Shown: in pieces, positions 7,784 to 17,350 of the stretch
Layout of the letters: each line of letters starts with the position of its first letter
Position numbering within the stretch: position 1 is the first letter of the stretch
Origin: Nitratiruptor sp.
GTDB taxonomy: Bacteria; Campylobacterota; Campylobacteria; Campylobacterales; Nitratiruptoraceae
DNA length: 54,674 nt
Assembly (NCBI GenBank): GCA_009659925.1
Contig: PUXW01000005.1
Span: 1 to 54,674, forward strand
Direction of reading: 5' to 3'
The notes under the pieces: generated by a model
Told to the model about the DNA's origin: nothing
Seen by the model: only the letters and a program-made list of their open reading frames with translations
The model's database searches: none
Program-made: the position numbers and the translations under genes

Positions 7784-10700
7784 CTCTCTCCTATCAATCG
7801 CTCAATGCGTTCTTTGAAGAAGTCTTTTTGGATGATATTTTCGATGATTTCGTCATAGTAGTCCCGCTCCAAGGATGGGAGCTCCTCGGGGGATTCACCG
7901 GGCTCGATGAGGAGGACAAACTTGGTCGTGGGGTACTCCTCCTTGAGCTTGTAGATCTTGTGGAAGTTGTAGTGGTCCGAATCCCGGTCGATGATGACGA
8001 GCCTGTAGGAGCGCTTCTTGAGGCGGCTGAGCATATCGTCGAGATCGAGGGCCATATCGACCCGATAGCCTAGGGAGCGGAGGACATTGGCAAAGAGCTT
8101 GCTCTCCAGGGGGCTTTTTTTAAGCAGAAGGATGTCGTAGTCGTACTCCTGGCTTTGTGGGGGCTCTTGGAGTTTTTGGACGATCTCCTTTTGGGGATCG
8201 GCATAGTAGATCTTGTCGGGGAGGAAGGCCTTGAGGATGGTGATGATGTCGCTCCTATTGATGGGCTTGGTGATATACTCGTCGAAGCCCTTTTGCATGA
8301 AGCGCTCCCGATCCCCTTTGAGGGCATGGGCGGTCAAGGCGATGATGGGAGTTGGAACCAGATGCATCTGCTTCTCATAGAGGTGGATCTCCTGCATCGC
8401 CTCGACCCCATCTTTGACGGGCATCTGGATGTCCATGAAGACGATATCGTAGCGCCCCTGTTTGAACTTCTCGATTGCCTCTTGTCCATCGTCTGCCAAA
8501 TCGACTTCAAGCCCGAGGTCCTCCAGAGTCTTCTTGATGAGCTTCTGGTTGATGGTGTTGTCCTCTACGACTAAGGCTTTGGCTTTGAACTTGGGGGTTC
8601 GGGTACTTGCGAGGATGGTGACCTTGCGCTCGATGGACTGGGTGTTGTCCAGGTAGAACTCCAGGAGCTGGAGGCTCTTGGTGTAGTTGACTGGTTCGTA
8701 GATGTTCTTGATGATCTTGCTGGCCAGCTCTTCAACCTGCTTCTTGTAGATCACCTTGGAGATGAGGGCGACGGGGATCTTGTTCATGGAGAAACTTTGA
8801 ATCTGGGGCTCTTTGAGGTAGTCGTAGTCAATGAGGAGGAAGTTGTACTCTTTTGCTTTGGTGGCAAGTTGCTGGGGATCCCGTTCCACCTCTAGAGTTG
8901 CTCCAAAGAAGTCCATATACTCCTGGACAAAGCGGTTTTGGGTCTTGGGCCGTTTGGGATCTTCGTAGAAGAGGATGCGAATGCCCTGGAAGCGGTTGTG
9001 GTAGCTCTCGGTCATGGCGGGGATCTCTTCGAGCTTAAGGGTAAAGTAGAAGTGGCTTCCCTTCCCCTCTTCGCTCTCCATTTGCAACTCCCCTCCCATG
9101 AGCCGCACGAACTCACTGGAGATCGTCAGTCCAAGACCCGTACCCCCATACTTGCGGGTAATGGAGCTGTCGGCTTGACTGAAGGCCTCAAAGATCTTCT
9201 GCTGCTTGTCGGGAGGGATTCCAATTCCCGTATCCTTTACGTGGAACTCCACCACCGCTTTCGATCCCTCGTTGCCCCGCTTGCGAATCTCCACCACTAC
9301 TTCGCCACCTTTGTTGGTGAATTTGATGGCGTTGGAGATGAGGTTGATGAGGACCTCTTTGATCTTGGTGGGATCGCCTTTGAGGGGCTTTTCCAGGTGG
9401 GGATCGACGAAGAAGGCTAAATCGATGCTCTTTTCCGCCGCTTTTGGGGCGTAGACTTCGATGGCGTTCTCGAAGGTTTCGATTGGCTCGAAGACCACAT
9501 CCTCTAGTTCGATCTTGTTACTCTCGATCTTGGCAATGTCGAGGATGTTGTTGATGATCTCGATCAGGTTCTCCGAACTCTTCTCGATGATGTTGACGAA
9601 CTCCCGTTGCTCCTCGGTCAGCTGGGTGTGTTTGAGGAGATCGGTAAAGCCCATGATCCCATTGAGAGGGGTGCGGATCTCGTGGCTCATGTTAGCTAGG
9701 AACATGCTCTTGGCCTTGTTGGCCTCTTCGGCCGCCTCCTTGGACTCTTCGATTCGACGCAAGGCCCGTTCCAGCAGCTCGTAGGCCCGTTCGATTCCCT
9801 GGACGCTGTTGAAATCGATCCCCTCCACCAGAGCCCGGTCGTCCTCCTCCAGGGCGACCCGCTTGAAGATATCCTCCAAGCGGGCCAGGGTGAAGGTGAA
9901 CTCTTTGCGGAAGAGTTGGCCGTAGATGAGGAGGAGGAGGGCGACGAGGAAGAGGGTAGCGAAGATCCCAAGGGCTACAAGGGTGATCTTGGCCCTTTTC
10001 GCGTCGAGGGTGTAGAGGAGATCGGTGGTCTTGGGCGCCAGGGCGAAGAGGTGTTCGATCCGAGCCTCGTGGGCCTGGCGCCAGCTTCGAAGATCGGGGA
10101 GCTCTCCTTGGGCCAGCTGGACCCGGAGGGTGCGCACCCGATCATAGCTTTCCATGAAGCCCCGATCCTGCTGGAGTCCCTCCAGGAAGCCTTTAAGTGG
10201 AGGGAAGAGGGTCGGGGTGGCCAAGATCGTATCGGCTCTGGCCATGTAGGAGAGCCAGAGCTTGTACTCTTGGGGCTGGAGCTCCCGTTGCTGGAGGAGG
10301 GCTGGAATGGGCAAGAGCTCTTCGAGGGAGGCGTACTCCAGACTCTTGGCCAGGGCGATATGAAAGAGGTTCGTTTCCAAACTCTCTTGGCTCGAAGCCC
10401 CTTTGGCTATGGTTTCGAGAAGCTGGAGGAGGGAGGCGGTGGCGGCGTTGGTATAAAGGCCATAGAGGATCTTCTTGGGATCGTCGCTGCCTTTGAGGGT
10501 CTTGTCCCTGGCAATGCGCACAATGGCCAGATTGCTCATGAGGCGGGGATGGTCCTTGAAGTACTCCCTGATCTGGCGAAGCTTCCCGTCGCTGCGTTCA
10601 TAGGCAAGGCGCAAGGTCCGCTCGTCTAAAGCTCCATAAAGGTACAAAGCGGCCAGGAGTCGTTCGTATCCCAAGGCGCGCAGAGCCTCGTCGACGAGGA

Positions 10701-10833
10701 TCAACTTCCTATCGACCTGGCTCGCCTTTCGGGCCTGGAGGTATTGGGTGGCAAAGTGGTAGATTCCAAAACCGCTCAAAGCCATGAGCAAGAGGGCTGG
10801 TACCAGGGTGGCAAGGAGGAGTTTTCGCTTCAT
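7780..10833 (-). CDS. Membrane hybrid histidine kinase with NIT-like sensor and three receiver-like domains
   Basis: A 1017-residue inner-membrane sensor kinase. A first membrane helix (5-30) and a second (282-305) enclose a helical periplasmic domain resembling the nitrate/nitrite-sensing (NIT) family ([16 protein letters not shown] near 50-65). A linker and coiled coil lead to HisKA with phospho-His384 in [10 protein letters not shown] and a HATPase domain (N-box [11 protein letters not shown]-boxes DTGIGIP and GGTGLGL). Three receiver-like domains follow. The one at about 615-735 lacks a clear acidic pocket, that at 751-870 is complete with Asp801 in FMDIQMP, and that at 898-1017 is degenerate. 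It overlaps both operon neighbours by four bases. The sensed signal is not certain. Confidence 0.93.
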   Translation of the reverse strand: MKRKLLLATLVPALLLMALSGFGIYHFATQYLQARKASQVDRKLILVDEALRALGYERLLAALYLYGALDERTLRLAYERSDGKLRQIREYFKDHPRLMSNLAIVRIARDKTLKGSDDPKKILYGLYTNAATASLLQLLETIAKGASSQESLETNLFHIALAKSLEYASLEELLPIPALLQQRELQPQEYKLWLSYMARADTILATPTLFPPLKGFLEGLQQDRGFMESYDRVRTLRVQLAQGELPDLRSWRQAHEARIEHLFALAPKTTDLLYTLDAKRAKITLVALGIFATLFLVALLLLIYGQLFRKEFTFTLARLEDIFKRVALEEDDRALVEGIDFNSVQGIERAYELLERALRRIEESKEAAEEANKAKSMFLANMSHEIRTPLNGIMGFTDLLKHTQLTEEQREFVNIIEKSSENLIEIINNILDIAKIESNKIELEDVVFEPIETFENAIEVYAPKAAEKSIDLAFFVDPHLEKPLKGDPTKIKEVLINLISNAIKFTNKGGEVVVEIRKRGNEGSKAVVEFHVKDTGIGIPPDKQQKIFEAFSQADSSITRKYGGTGLGLTISSEFVRLMGGELQMESEEGKGSHFYFTLKLEEIPAMTESYHNRFQGIRILFYEDPKRPKTQNRFVQEYMDFFGATLEVERDPQQLATKAKEYNFLLIDYDYLKEPQIQSFSMNKIPVALISKVIYKKQVEELASKIIKNIYEPVNYTKSLQLLEFYLDNTQSIERKVTILASTRTPKFKAKALVVEDNTINQKLIKKTLEDLGLEVDLADDGQEAIEKFKQGRYDIVFMDIQMPVKDGVEAMQEIHLYEKQMHLVPTPIIALTAHALKGDRERFMQKGFDEYITKPINRSDIITILKAFLPDKIYYADPQKEIVQKLQEPPQSQEYDYDILLLKKSPLESKLFANVLRSLGYRVDMALDLDDMLSRLKKRSYRLVIIDRDSDHYNFHKIYKLKEEYPTTKFVLLIEPGESPEELPSLERDYYDEIIENIIQKDFFKERIERLIGER

Positions 10834-12263
10834 GCTTCCTGTATCTCCTTCAAACTTCGCTCCAGCGATTGGATCGCCTCATCCAGCTGCTGCACCAGAT
10901 AGCTGTCGAGGGGGTAGTTGCTGATGAGGTTGTTGAGCAGCAGCACCAAGTTCCCAAGGCGTAAACTCTCGGCCAAGCTCTTGAGCTGCCTCGCCTTTTT
11001 CAAGAACTTCTCCCGCTTCATCTTGACCGAGCGTAAGGTCTTGAGTTCGACGATGAAATCTTCCAGGATCTCGATGAAGTCCCGCCGATCGATCTGGATG
11101 AGCTCCAGGGCCTCTTCCAAGTCTTGGGGGGTGATTAGGAAGGGGTTGGGCTCCCGTTTGAGCTCTTCCAGATCCTTGAGGCAGCGGCGCACCAGTTCCG
11201 GGTTCTGGTTGATGCTTACCTCGTCCAGATATTTGGCACACTCCTGGAGGTAGAGGTTGCGGGCGAAGGAGGCTAGCTTGTGGAGTTCGGCGTAGTTGTT
11301 GTAGGCGAGGTTGATCTTGATCTCGTTGATGAGCTCTCGCAGGTAGTTCTGGTACTCCTCGAAGGAGAGTCCCAGCTCCTTGGTAGCCCGCTGGATCTGC
11401 TCCGGCTTGACGATGGTTGGGCTGGCTGGATCGATGGGAGGGCATGGGTTGGGGGGCTCCTCCTGGATGGGGATTTTCAAGCGCAGCTCGGGGAGGGGGA
11501 GTTCGAAGGCTTTGGCTAGGAATTTGATGTAGCCGTAGAACTCCTGAAGGATCGAAACCAGCTCGGGGAGCTCCTTGGTCTGGCTGCTGCGCGCTAGGAT
11601 CTCTTGGGCCGGTTTGAGGCGGAGGTTGGTGCTCACTCCCCGAAGGGTGTGGATGATGTTCTTGATGGTGGCTATATCCCCCCGGACAATGGCCTCGTTG
11701 AGTTTGTCGAGGCTCTCGGCGGCATGTTTGATGTACTCGTGGATGAAGTCGAGGACGATGGATTGGTCCAGATCCAGCTCTTCGCCGATTTGGGCCAAGT
11801 TGGGTTTGGGGTAGTCCTGGCCCACCTCGATGGTCACGATCTCGTAGACGAGGCCCGATGGTTTGGTGGAAGGGGGAGGAGGGGTAGGGGGAGCCACTGG
11901 ACCGGTACGCGGGGGATCGGGAAGGGGGGCGAGGCACTCGCTGAAGGTATTGGGTTCCAGGGCGACCAGGTAGTAGTTGCGCCCATCCAGTCCGTTGAGG
12001 GGGGTGATATTGATGAAGACCTCTAGCTCCCCTCCATCCCGTTTCTGGACGATGGCCCGGTGGGTGACGGTGGAGTTGGTCAGGCAGTAGTCGATCCAGT
12101 GGAAGCTCTTGAACTCGTGGACATATCCCGATCGTTTGACGAAGAGTTGGGCGATGTCGTAAAAGCCCCGTTTGAACTCTTCCAGGGAGTCAAAGCCCAA
12201 GAGTTCCAAGGTTCGATCGCTGATGGCGATGAGCCGTTTGTACGCGTCGTAGAGAACCACCAC
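10830..12263 (-). CDS. PAS and multi-HPt phosphotransfer protein
   Basis: A soluble 477-residue protein starting at GTG 12263 (AAGG upstream; an in-frame stop lies just before). Residues 1-103 resemble a PAS domain lacking its first strand. A Pro-rich linker (about 113-135) follows, then three HPt-like helical bundles. The first has His205 in IHTLRG and the second His328 in LHKLAS. The third aligns with Arg425 where the His should be and is probably inactive. It is the first gene of the operon with the hybrid kinase and the receiver, and likely relays phosphate between them. The domain calls are by eye and the third HPt is the least certain. Confidence 0.8.
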   Translation of the reverse strand: MVVLYDAYKRLIAISDRTLELLGFDSLEEFKRGFYDIAQLFVKRSGYVHEFKSFHWIDYCLTNSTVTHRAIVQKRDGGELEVFINITPLNGLDGRNYYLVALEPNTFSECLAPLPDPPRTGPVAPPTPPPPSTKPSGLVYEIVTIEVGQDYPKPNLAQIGEELDLDQSIVLDFIHEYIKHAAESLDKLNEAIVRGDIATIKNIIHTLRGVSTNLRLKPAQEILARSSQTKELPELVSILQEFYGYIKFLAKAFELPLPELRLKIPIQEEPPNPCPPIDPASPTIVKPEQIQRATKELGLSFEEYQNYLRELINEIKINLAYNNYAELHKLASFARNLYLQECAKYLDEVSINQNPELVRRCLKDLEELKREPNPFLITPQDLEEALELIQIDRRDFIEILEDFIVELKTLRSVKMKREKFLKKARQLKSLAESLRLGNLVLLLNNLISNYPLDSYLVQQLDEAIQSLERSLKEIQEA

Positions 12264-12304
12264 TCCACCTTCTTTGAAATAGCCATATTATGGCATAAAA
12301 AAGC

Positions 12305-14086
12305 CTAAAGCTCTTTGAATCGGTAGTGGTTCCAGACCGCCTTGGCGTCTTGTGGGCTCAAGATCGATTCGAGCTCTTCCAGGGAGGCCTCGGCAATCGC
12401 TTCGAAGGTTCCAAAATAGTCCAGAAGGCGTCGCAGTTTGACCTTTCCGATCCCCGGGATTTGGAGGAGTTCGATCTGCATACTCTCCTTATGCCGCTTC
12501 CTGCGGTGTCTGGCAAGGGCGAAGCGGTGGGCCTCGTCCCGGAGATATTGGAGCAAGAGGAGTTTGGGATCCTTCCGTTCGAGAGAGAAGCTCCCCTGGG
12601 CCCCATAGATTCGATCCCAAGCTCCCCCTCGGGCCCGGCGGACCCGTCCTCCTTGGCGCTCTTTGGCTATGGCCAAAATGTCCGGTTCGATCCCTATTCG
12701 CCTCGTGATTTCAAAGGCGAGATGGTAGGCCTGCTCTCCGCCATCAATGAGCCACAAATCCCCCGGCTCCCCCCTGGCTCCATAGCGCTCGAGCAGTTCT
12801 CCCATCTGTTCCACCTCGCTCTTGCCGCTGAGAGTGTAGTGGCGGTATATGCGAAAGGCTCCCCCTTCATAGAGGAGGGCTGCTCCTACGGGAGCGCTTC
12901 CTTGGAGGTGGGAGACGTCGAAGACCACGATGCGCTGGGGGAGATGGGTGAGGCCAAAGTGGTCCTGGAGTTGAAAAAGGAGCTCCTCGTGAGGGTTGTG
13001 GCCATTGAGAAGTTCTCTGCCCTTTTGTCTCGCCAGCTCTACGAGTCCTTGGTGGTGGAAGGTGGGGGGAGTGATGGAGAGCGACTTTTGAAAGCGCTGT
13101 GCGAGGAGCTCTTCTAGTGCTTGACGATCTTCAAGTTGGAAGGGGAGGAGGATCCTCCCTGGCGGAGGATGGCCGCTCTCGTAGGTGGCAAGAATGAGAT
13201 GGCGGTAGATAGCCTCCAGATCCTCTTGGAGGGGGAAGAGGTGGTGGTCGATGGCGATGAGCTTACCGCCGCGTACTACGAGGCGCAGGGCCACCCCCTG
13301 TTGGTTGTGGGTGAGGACCATGAAGAGATCGAACTCTTCCAAAGCCTCTAGATCGATGGGGCTTTGGATCTGGATTCCCTCGATCTTGGCTATCCAGTCT
13401 CGCACCTTGGCGGCCTCTTCGAAGTGGAGCCCTTGGGCGAGATCTTCCATCTCTTGGCGCAACCGCTTTAAAAGGCTGCTCTTGTCGGAGAGCAGTTTCA
13501 AAGCCTCCTCCAGGATCCTCCTGTACTCCTCTTGGTCGATGCGTCCCTCACAGGGAGCCAGACAGCGGCCCATTTGGAAGAAGAGGCAGGCCCGTCGCTC
13601 CTGGAGGCAGTTGGATCGCTGTACCAGGGGGAAGAGGCGGTAGAGGGCCTGGAGGAGCTCCTTGGCCCCCGTGGGAAAGGGGCCAAAGTAGCGGGCCCGC
13701 TTGTGGGGCTGGAGGCGGCGTGTGATCTTGGGAGTTGGGAAGGGATCCTCCAGGTCGATCCAGATGTAAGGATAGGTCTTGTCGTCCCGAAGGAGGATGT
13801 TGTACTTGGGACCAAGCCCCTTGATGAGCTGGTTTTCGAGGAGGAGGGCCTCCTGTTCGTTGGCCAGAACCACATAGTCGATGTGCTTCGTCTCTTGGAC
13901 CATTTTGGCGATCCGGGGAGGGAGATTGGCGGCAGGTTTGAAGGGATCGAAGCGAAAGTAGCTGCGTACCCGCTTGGCCAGGTTCTTGGCCTTGCCCACA
14001 TACAAGAGCTTTCCCGCGGCGTCGTAGAAGCGGTAGACTCCAGGAAGACCTGGAAGGTGGGCAAGCGTACGCTCAAGAGTGGACAT
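12305..14086 (-). CDS. uvrC: Excinuclease ABC subunit C
   Basis: Nuclease subunit of nucleotide excision repair that makes the 3' and 5' incisions around DNA damage bound by UvrB. The protein has 593 residues: an N-terminal GIY-YIG domain (GVYRFYDAAGKLLYVGKAK), a Cys-containing stretch, a UvrB-binding UVR segment near 200-235, the RNase H-like endonuclease domain (VVFDVSHLQGSAPVGA) and C-terminal helix-hairpin-helix repeats (IPGIGKVKLRRLL). I chose ATG 14086, with AAGGAGG 12 bases upstream, over longer in-frame starts because homology begins there. Its start lies 14 bases inside the 3' end of the DUF721 gene. The phosphorelay operon begins 41 bases downstream. Confidence 0.96.
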   Translation of the reverse strand: MSTLERTLAHLPGLPGVYRFYDAAGKLLYVGKAKNLAKRVRSYFRFDPFKPAANLPPRIAKMVQETKHIDYVVLANEQEALLLENQLIKGLGPKYNILLRDDKTYPYIWIDLEDPFPTPKITRRLQPHKRARYFGPFPTGAKELLQALYRLFPLVQRSNCLQERRACLFFQMGRCLAPCEGRIDQEEYRRILEEALKLLSDKSSLLKRLRQEMEDLAQGLHFEEAAKVRDWIAKIEGIQIQSPIDLEALEEFDLFMVLTHNQQGVALRLVVRGGKLIAIDHHLFPLQEDLEAIYRHLILATYESGHPPPGRILLPFQLEDRQALEELLAQRFQKSLSITPPTFHHQGLVELARQKGRELLNGHNPHEELLFQLQDHFGLTHLPQRIVVFDVSHLQGSAPVGAALLYEGGAFRIYRHYTLSGKSEVEQMGELLERYGARGEPGDLWLIDGGEQAYHLAFEITRRIGIEPDILAIAKERQGGRVRRARGGAWDRIYGAQGSFSLERKDPKLLLLQYLRDEAHRFALARHRRKRHKESMQIELLQIPGIGKVKLRRLLDYFGTFEAIAEASLEELESILSPQDAKAVWNHYRFKEL

Positions 14087-14501
14087 TGCGCCGGATCGCC
14101 TCCTTGATCTTGGCGAAGAGCTCTGGAAATTCCTGGGACTCGCGAAACTCCCCGGTCGCTCGCTCCTTGTAGGAGTGGTGCCACTTGGGAGAGGGTTTGG
14201 GTTCCTGGACAAATTTGGCATAGGCCCGGATCTGGGTGATCTTGATATGGCGGCACGCCTTGTAGCGTTGAGCCAGAGTTGTTAAAATATCTTTTATCAG
14301 TTTTGTATTATAATTGACCTCCATCGCGAATCCGGGATGTTTGAGAACGAAGTAGAGGGTCTCTCCCCGCCGATAGAGGTAGAGGGTCATCTCCCGGAAA
14401 GATGGAGGTAAGAGGGAGAGGAGCTTGTTGAAGCACTTTTGTTCGAAAAAAGGGTAAGGGTTAGGGAAGAGATGGGTAAAAAGGGTCTTTGGATGTTTCA
14501 T
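14073..14501 (-). CDS. DUF721 (DciA-like) protein
   Basis: A 142-residue protein resembling the short DUF721 proteins of Campylobacterota, a family that includes DciA, the loader of the replicative helicase DnaB. Visible features are the opening KCFNKLLSLLPPSFRE helix and strands (TLYFVLKHPGFAMEVNYN) followed by a helix. The C-terminal third is Pro/Lys-rich and probably disordered. The start at 14501 is uncertain. A TATAAT on the minus strand (14508-14513, extended TGC) sits so close that the mRNA would have almost no leader. The gene overlaps uvrC by 14 bases and the divergent small lipoprotein gene by nine. The helicase-loading role is from the family, not from this sequence. Confidence 0.7.
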   Translation of the reverse strand: MKHPKTLFTHLFPNPYPFFEQKCFNKLLSLLPPSFREMTLYLYRRGETLYFVLKHPGFAMEVNYNTKLIKDILTTLAQRYKACRHIKITQIRAYAKFVQEPKPSPKWHHSYKERATGEFRESQEFPELFAKIKEAIRRNVHS

Positions 14502-14591
14502 ATCGTAATTATAGCACTTTTGGTGGCTGGGTGCGGTTACAAAGCCGATCCCTATTACGAGCCCTCCCAGTTTACGAAGGCCTCCCGGTGA
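14493..14591 (+). CDS. 32-residue lipoprotein, LptM-like, translationally coupled to nadB
   Basis: ATG 14493 opens a 32-codon frame with a compact lipoprotein signal: a hydrophobic stretch (FHIVIIALLVAG), lipobox VAGC with Cys14, then GYKADPYYEPSQFTKASR and stop. The mature tail has the CGxK...P-Y pattern of LptM (YifL), the small lipoprotein known in Enterobacteria to help LptD form its correct disulfides. The TGA stop overlaps the nadB GTG start as GTGA (14588-14591), a typical coupling arrangement. The Shine-Dalgarno sequence is weak. The ATG also overlaps the divergent DUF721 start codon region. No other member is visible here to confirm conservation. Confidence 0.6.
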   Translation: MFHIVIIALLVAGCGYKADPYYEPSQFTKASR

Positions 14592-16024
14592 TCTACGATT
14601 ACCTCATCGTCGGTGCTGGAGTGGCCGGTTTGTATGCAAGTCTCCATATTCCCAAGGGCTGCTCCACCCTCATCCTCTCCAAAGATCCAATCTGGGAGTG
14701 CAATACCTTCTATGCCCAGGGGGGAATTAGCCGGGCCGTGGACGAGGAGGATATTCCCCTCCACATTGCCGATACCATTCGGGCCGGGGCTGGCCTTTGC
14801 AATGTGGAGGCGGTAGAGATTCTCGCCCGTAACTCCATTGAGGTCGTGGACGACCTTATCCGCCGTGGCTTCCAGTTCGATCGGGATGAGGCGGGCCGTC
14901 TCCTCTTCACCCAAGAGGCGGCCCATTCCCGTCCCCGAATCCTTCATGCTGGTGGGGATGCAACGGGACGGGAGCTCCATCGCTTCCTTTTGAGCCAGAC
15001 CGGAGCCCAACTCCTCGAAGGGGTTCTGGTCGTCGACCTTCTGGTGGAAGGGGAGCGCTGTTACGGGGTAACCGTCCAGCATGGCCGGCAGCGCACCAAC
15101 ATCTACGCCAAGACCATCCTCCTGGCCTCCGGGGGCATTGGCTCCCTCTACGAATACCATACCAACTCCAAGAAGATCAGTGCCGATATCCATGGGTTGG
15201 CTATTCTCCGGGGCCTACCCCTCAAAGATATGGAGTTCACCCAGTTCCACCCAACCGTCTTCGTTCACAACAAAAGGGCCCGGAAGTATTTGCTCACCGA
15301 AGCCCTTCGAGGCGAAGGGGCAACCGTCGTAGACGAGACGGGGCGCCGCTTCCTCTTCGACTACGATCCCCAGGGAGAGCTGGCTCCCCGGGACATCGTG
15401 GCCCGGGCCATCTTTCGCCACCAACAGGCTGGCCATCGGGTCTACCTCTCCTTCGAGCGATTCAGCGAAGCCTTTTTCAAACGCCGTTTCCCCACGATCT
15501 CCATGATCTTTCGCAATCTCGGCTTCAATGTCCCCTACGACCAGGTTCCCATCTCTCCGGCTTTTCACTTCATGATGGGAGGGATTGAGGTCGATACCAA
15601 CTCCCGGGTCAAGGGATTCGAGAATCTCTATGCCATCGGTGAGGTGGCTTGTACCGGGGTCCATGGGGCCAACCGCCTCGCTTCCAACTCCCTCCTGGAG
15701 GGACTGGTCTTTTCCAAACGGGCCGTCGAGGCAAGTCTGGCCTCTCCTAGCAAGGGTCGGGAGCTCTCCTTTCCCGTCCTCGGCGATGACCTGGTCAAGG
15801 AAGGGGATCAAGAGGCCAAACAGCACCTTCGGGAGACGATGTGGCACAAGGTGGGGATCATCCGGCGACGCCAGGAACTCCAGGAGGCCCGGGAACTGGT
15901 GGAGGGGATGCTCGATCGCCCCATCGGCCACCTCTTGCGGCTTCGAGCCCTCACGGCCCGATCCATCATCGATGGGGCCCTGGCCAGGCGGGAGTCGATC
16001 GGGGCTCACTACATCGAAGATTAA
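14588..16024 (+). CDS. nadB: L-aspartate oxidase
   Basis: FAD enzyme that oxidises L-aspartate to iminoaspartate, the first step of NAD synthesis with NadA. The 478 residues begin with the FAD-binding fold (YLIVGAGVAGLYAS), followed by the family segments NTFYAQGGIS, a HxxGDATGRE active-site region, EFTQFHPT, FHFMMGGIEVD and GVHGANRLASNSLLE. I chose GTG 14588 because GAAGG lies seven bases upstream and the Rossmann strand starts immediately; longer starts add unrelated sequence. The start overlaps the stop of the small lipoprotein by four bases. nadA and nadC are not in the window. Confidence 0.95.
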   Translation: MIYDYLIVGAGVAGLYASLHIPKGCSTLILSKDPIWECNTFYAQGGISRAVDEEDIPLHIADTIRAGAGLCNVEAVEILARNSIEVVDDLIRRGFQFDRDEAGRLLFTQEAAHSRPRILHAGGDATGRELHRFLLSQTGAQLLEGVLVVDLLVEGERCYGVTVQHGRQRTNIYAKTILLASGGIGSLYEYHTNSKKISADIHGLAILRGLPLKDMEFTQFHPTVFVHNKRARKYLLTEALRGEGATVVDETGRRFLFDYDPQGELAPRDIVARAIFRHQQAGHRVYLSFERFSEAFFKRRFPTISMIFRNLGFNVPYDQVPISPAFHFMMGGIEVDTNSRVKGFENLYAIGEVACTGVHGANRLASNSLLEGLVFSKRAVEASLASPSKGRELSFPVLGDDLVKEGDQEAKQHLRETMWHKVGIIRRRQELQEARELVEGMLDRPIGHLLRLRALTARSIIDGALARRESIGAHYIED

Positions 16025-16042
16025 ACTTTGCAAGGAGTCTTT

Positions 16043-17341
16043 ATGCACACCGATTTGACGACGACATGGGTTGGGATCTTGGACCTGCTCATCTTCATCG
16101 TCGGCTACTACTTCATCGCGGCGGAAGAGAAGTTCCACATGAACAAGGCCAAACCGGCCCTGCTCATTGGAACCCTCATGTTCATGCTCCTTGGGGTCTA
16201 CTACGCCATCAACGGCCTCGATCCAGAGCCGCTCCATAATGAAATGGAACACCTGATCTTGGAGATCGCCGAGATCTTCTTCTTCCTCTTCGTCGCTATG
16301 ACCTTCATCGAAACCCTCATCGAGCGTAAGGTCTTCGATGTCCTCAAGTACAAATTGGTCTCCCGGGGCTATAGCTACAAGAAGCTCTTTTGGATCACGG
16401 GAGCCATCGCCTTTTGGCTCTCCCCCGTGGCCGACAACTTGACGACGGCCCTCATCCTCTCTACGGTCCTCTTCACCATCGACAAGACCAACCACCACTT
16501 TCTCGTTCCCGGAGCCATCAATATCGTCGTCGCCGCCAACGCCGGAGGAGCCTGGTCCCCCTTTGGCGATATCACTACCCTCATGGCCTGGACCGCCGGT
16601 AAGGGTGAGTTCGTCGACTTCCTCTACCTCTTCGTCCCGGCAGCTGCGGGATGGCTCCTGACAGCTTGGCTCTTGGTTCGCTTCGTTCCCGAAGGGGAGC
16701 CCCACTTCGATGCCAACCTTCCGCCAGCCCAACTCAAACCCGGAGCCAAGGTGGTGATCTGGCTGGGGGTTTTCACCATCTTTATCGCCGTCGTAGGCCA
16801 CCAGTTCTTCCACTTTCCAGCCATGTGGGGGATGATGTTCGGTCTCGCCCTGCTCAAGATGTACTCCTACTACCACAAGCGCAAAAACCACCACGACCAC
16901 TTCGACGTCTATGTGAACATGAAGAATGTGGAGAACGATACCCTCCTCTTCTTCTTCGGGATTCTCAGTGCCGTGGGGGCCCTCCACTATATCGGCTATT
17001 TGGAGTACATCGTCGAACTCTATGACATCATCGGGCCAACGGCCGGGAACATCGGGGTTGGGTTCATCTCAGCCATCGTCGACAACGTCCCCGTCATGAG
17101 CGCCATCCTCAAAGCCGATCCCCCCATGGGGTTGGATCAGTGGTTGCTGGTCACTTTGACCGCAGGGATCGGGGGAAGCCTCATTAGTTTCGGAAGTGCC
17201 GCCGGAGTCGGGGTTATGGGACGCTTGCGAGGAATCTATACCTTCGGAGCTCATATGAAGTATGCTTGGACGGTTTTAGCGGGCTACATCCTCTCCATCG
17301 CCCTATGGTACGTCCAGTTCGAGATCCTCGGCCTCTACTAG
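16043..17341 (+). CDS. nhaD: Na+/H+ antiporter, NhaD type
   Basis: Inner-membrane antiporter that expels Na+ (or Li+) in exchange for protons. The 432 residues form about 11-12 membrane segments. Family segments seen include SPVADNLTTALILSTVLF, NIVVAANAGGAWSPFGDI (T/S/D-rich re-entrant region) and SAIVDNVPVMSAIL, which hold the conserved Asp and Asn of the ion-transporter superfamily. I chose ATG 16043, preceded by AAGGAG, over the in-frame ATG five codons earlier. It follows nadB by 18 bases and precedes guaA by nine, so the run is probably one transcript. NhaD is common in marine bacteria. Confidence 0.93.
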   Translation: MHTDLTTTWVGILDLLIFIVGYYFIAAEEKFHMNKAKPALLIGTLMFMLLGVYYAINGLDPEPLHNEMEHLILEIAEIFFFLFVAMTFIETLIERKVFDVLKYKLVSRGYSYKKLFWITGAIAFWLSPVADNLTTALILSTVLFTIDKTNHHFLVPGAINIVVAANAGGAWSPFGDITTLMAWTAGKGEFVDFLYLFVPAAAGWLLTAWLLVRFVPEGEPHFDANLPPAQLKPGAKVVIWLGVFTIFIAVVGHQFFHFPAMWGMMFGLALLKMYSYYHKRKNHHDHFDVYVNMKNVENDTLLFFFGILSAVGALHYIGYLEYIVELYDIIGPTAGNIGVGFISAIVDNVPVMSAILKADPPMGLDQWLLVTLTAGIGGSLISFGSAAGVGVMGRLRGIYTFGAHMKYAWTVLAGYILSIALWYVQFEILGLY

Positions 17342-17350
17342 GGGGAGTCT

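Noticed and set aside
14087-14221. Longer N-terminus for uvrC
   Set aside because: The extra 45 residues are Pro/Ser/Arg-rich, lie inside the DUF721 gene, and homology begins at ATG 14086, which has AAGGAGG upstream.
15215-16987. Minus-strand frame of 590 codons opposite nadB and nhaD
   Set aside because: It spans two clear genes in antisense and is rich in Gly, Glu, Val and Asp, as expected from the reverse of GC-rich codons.
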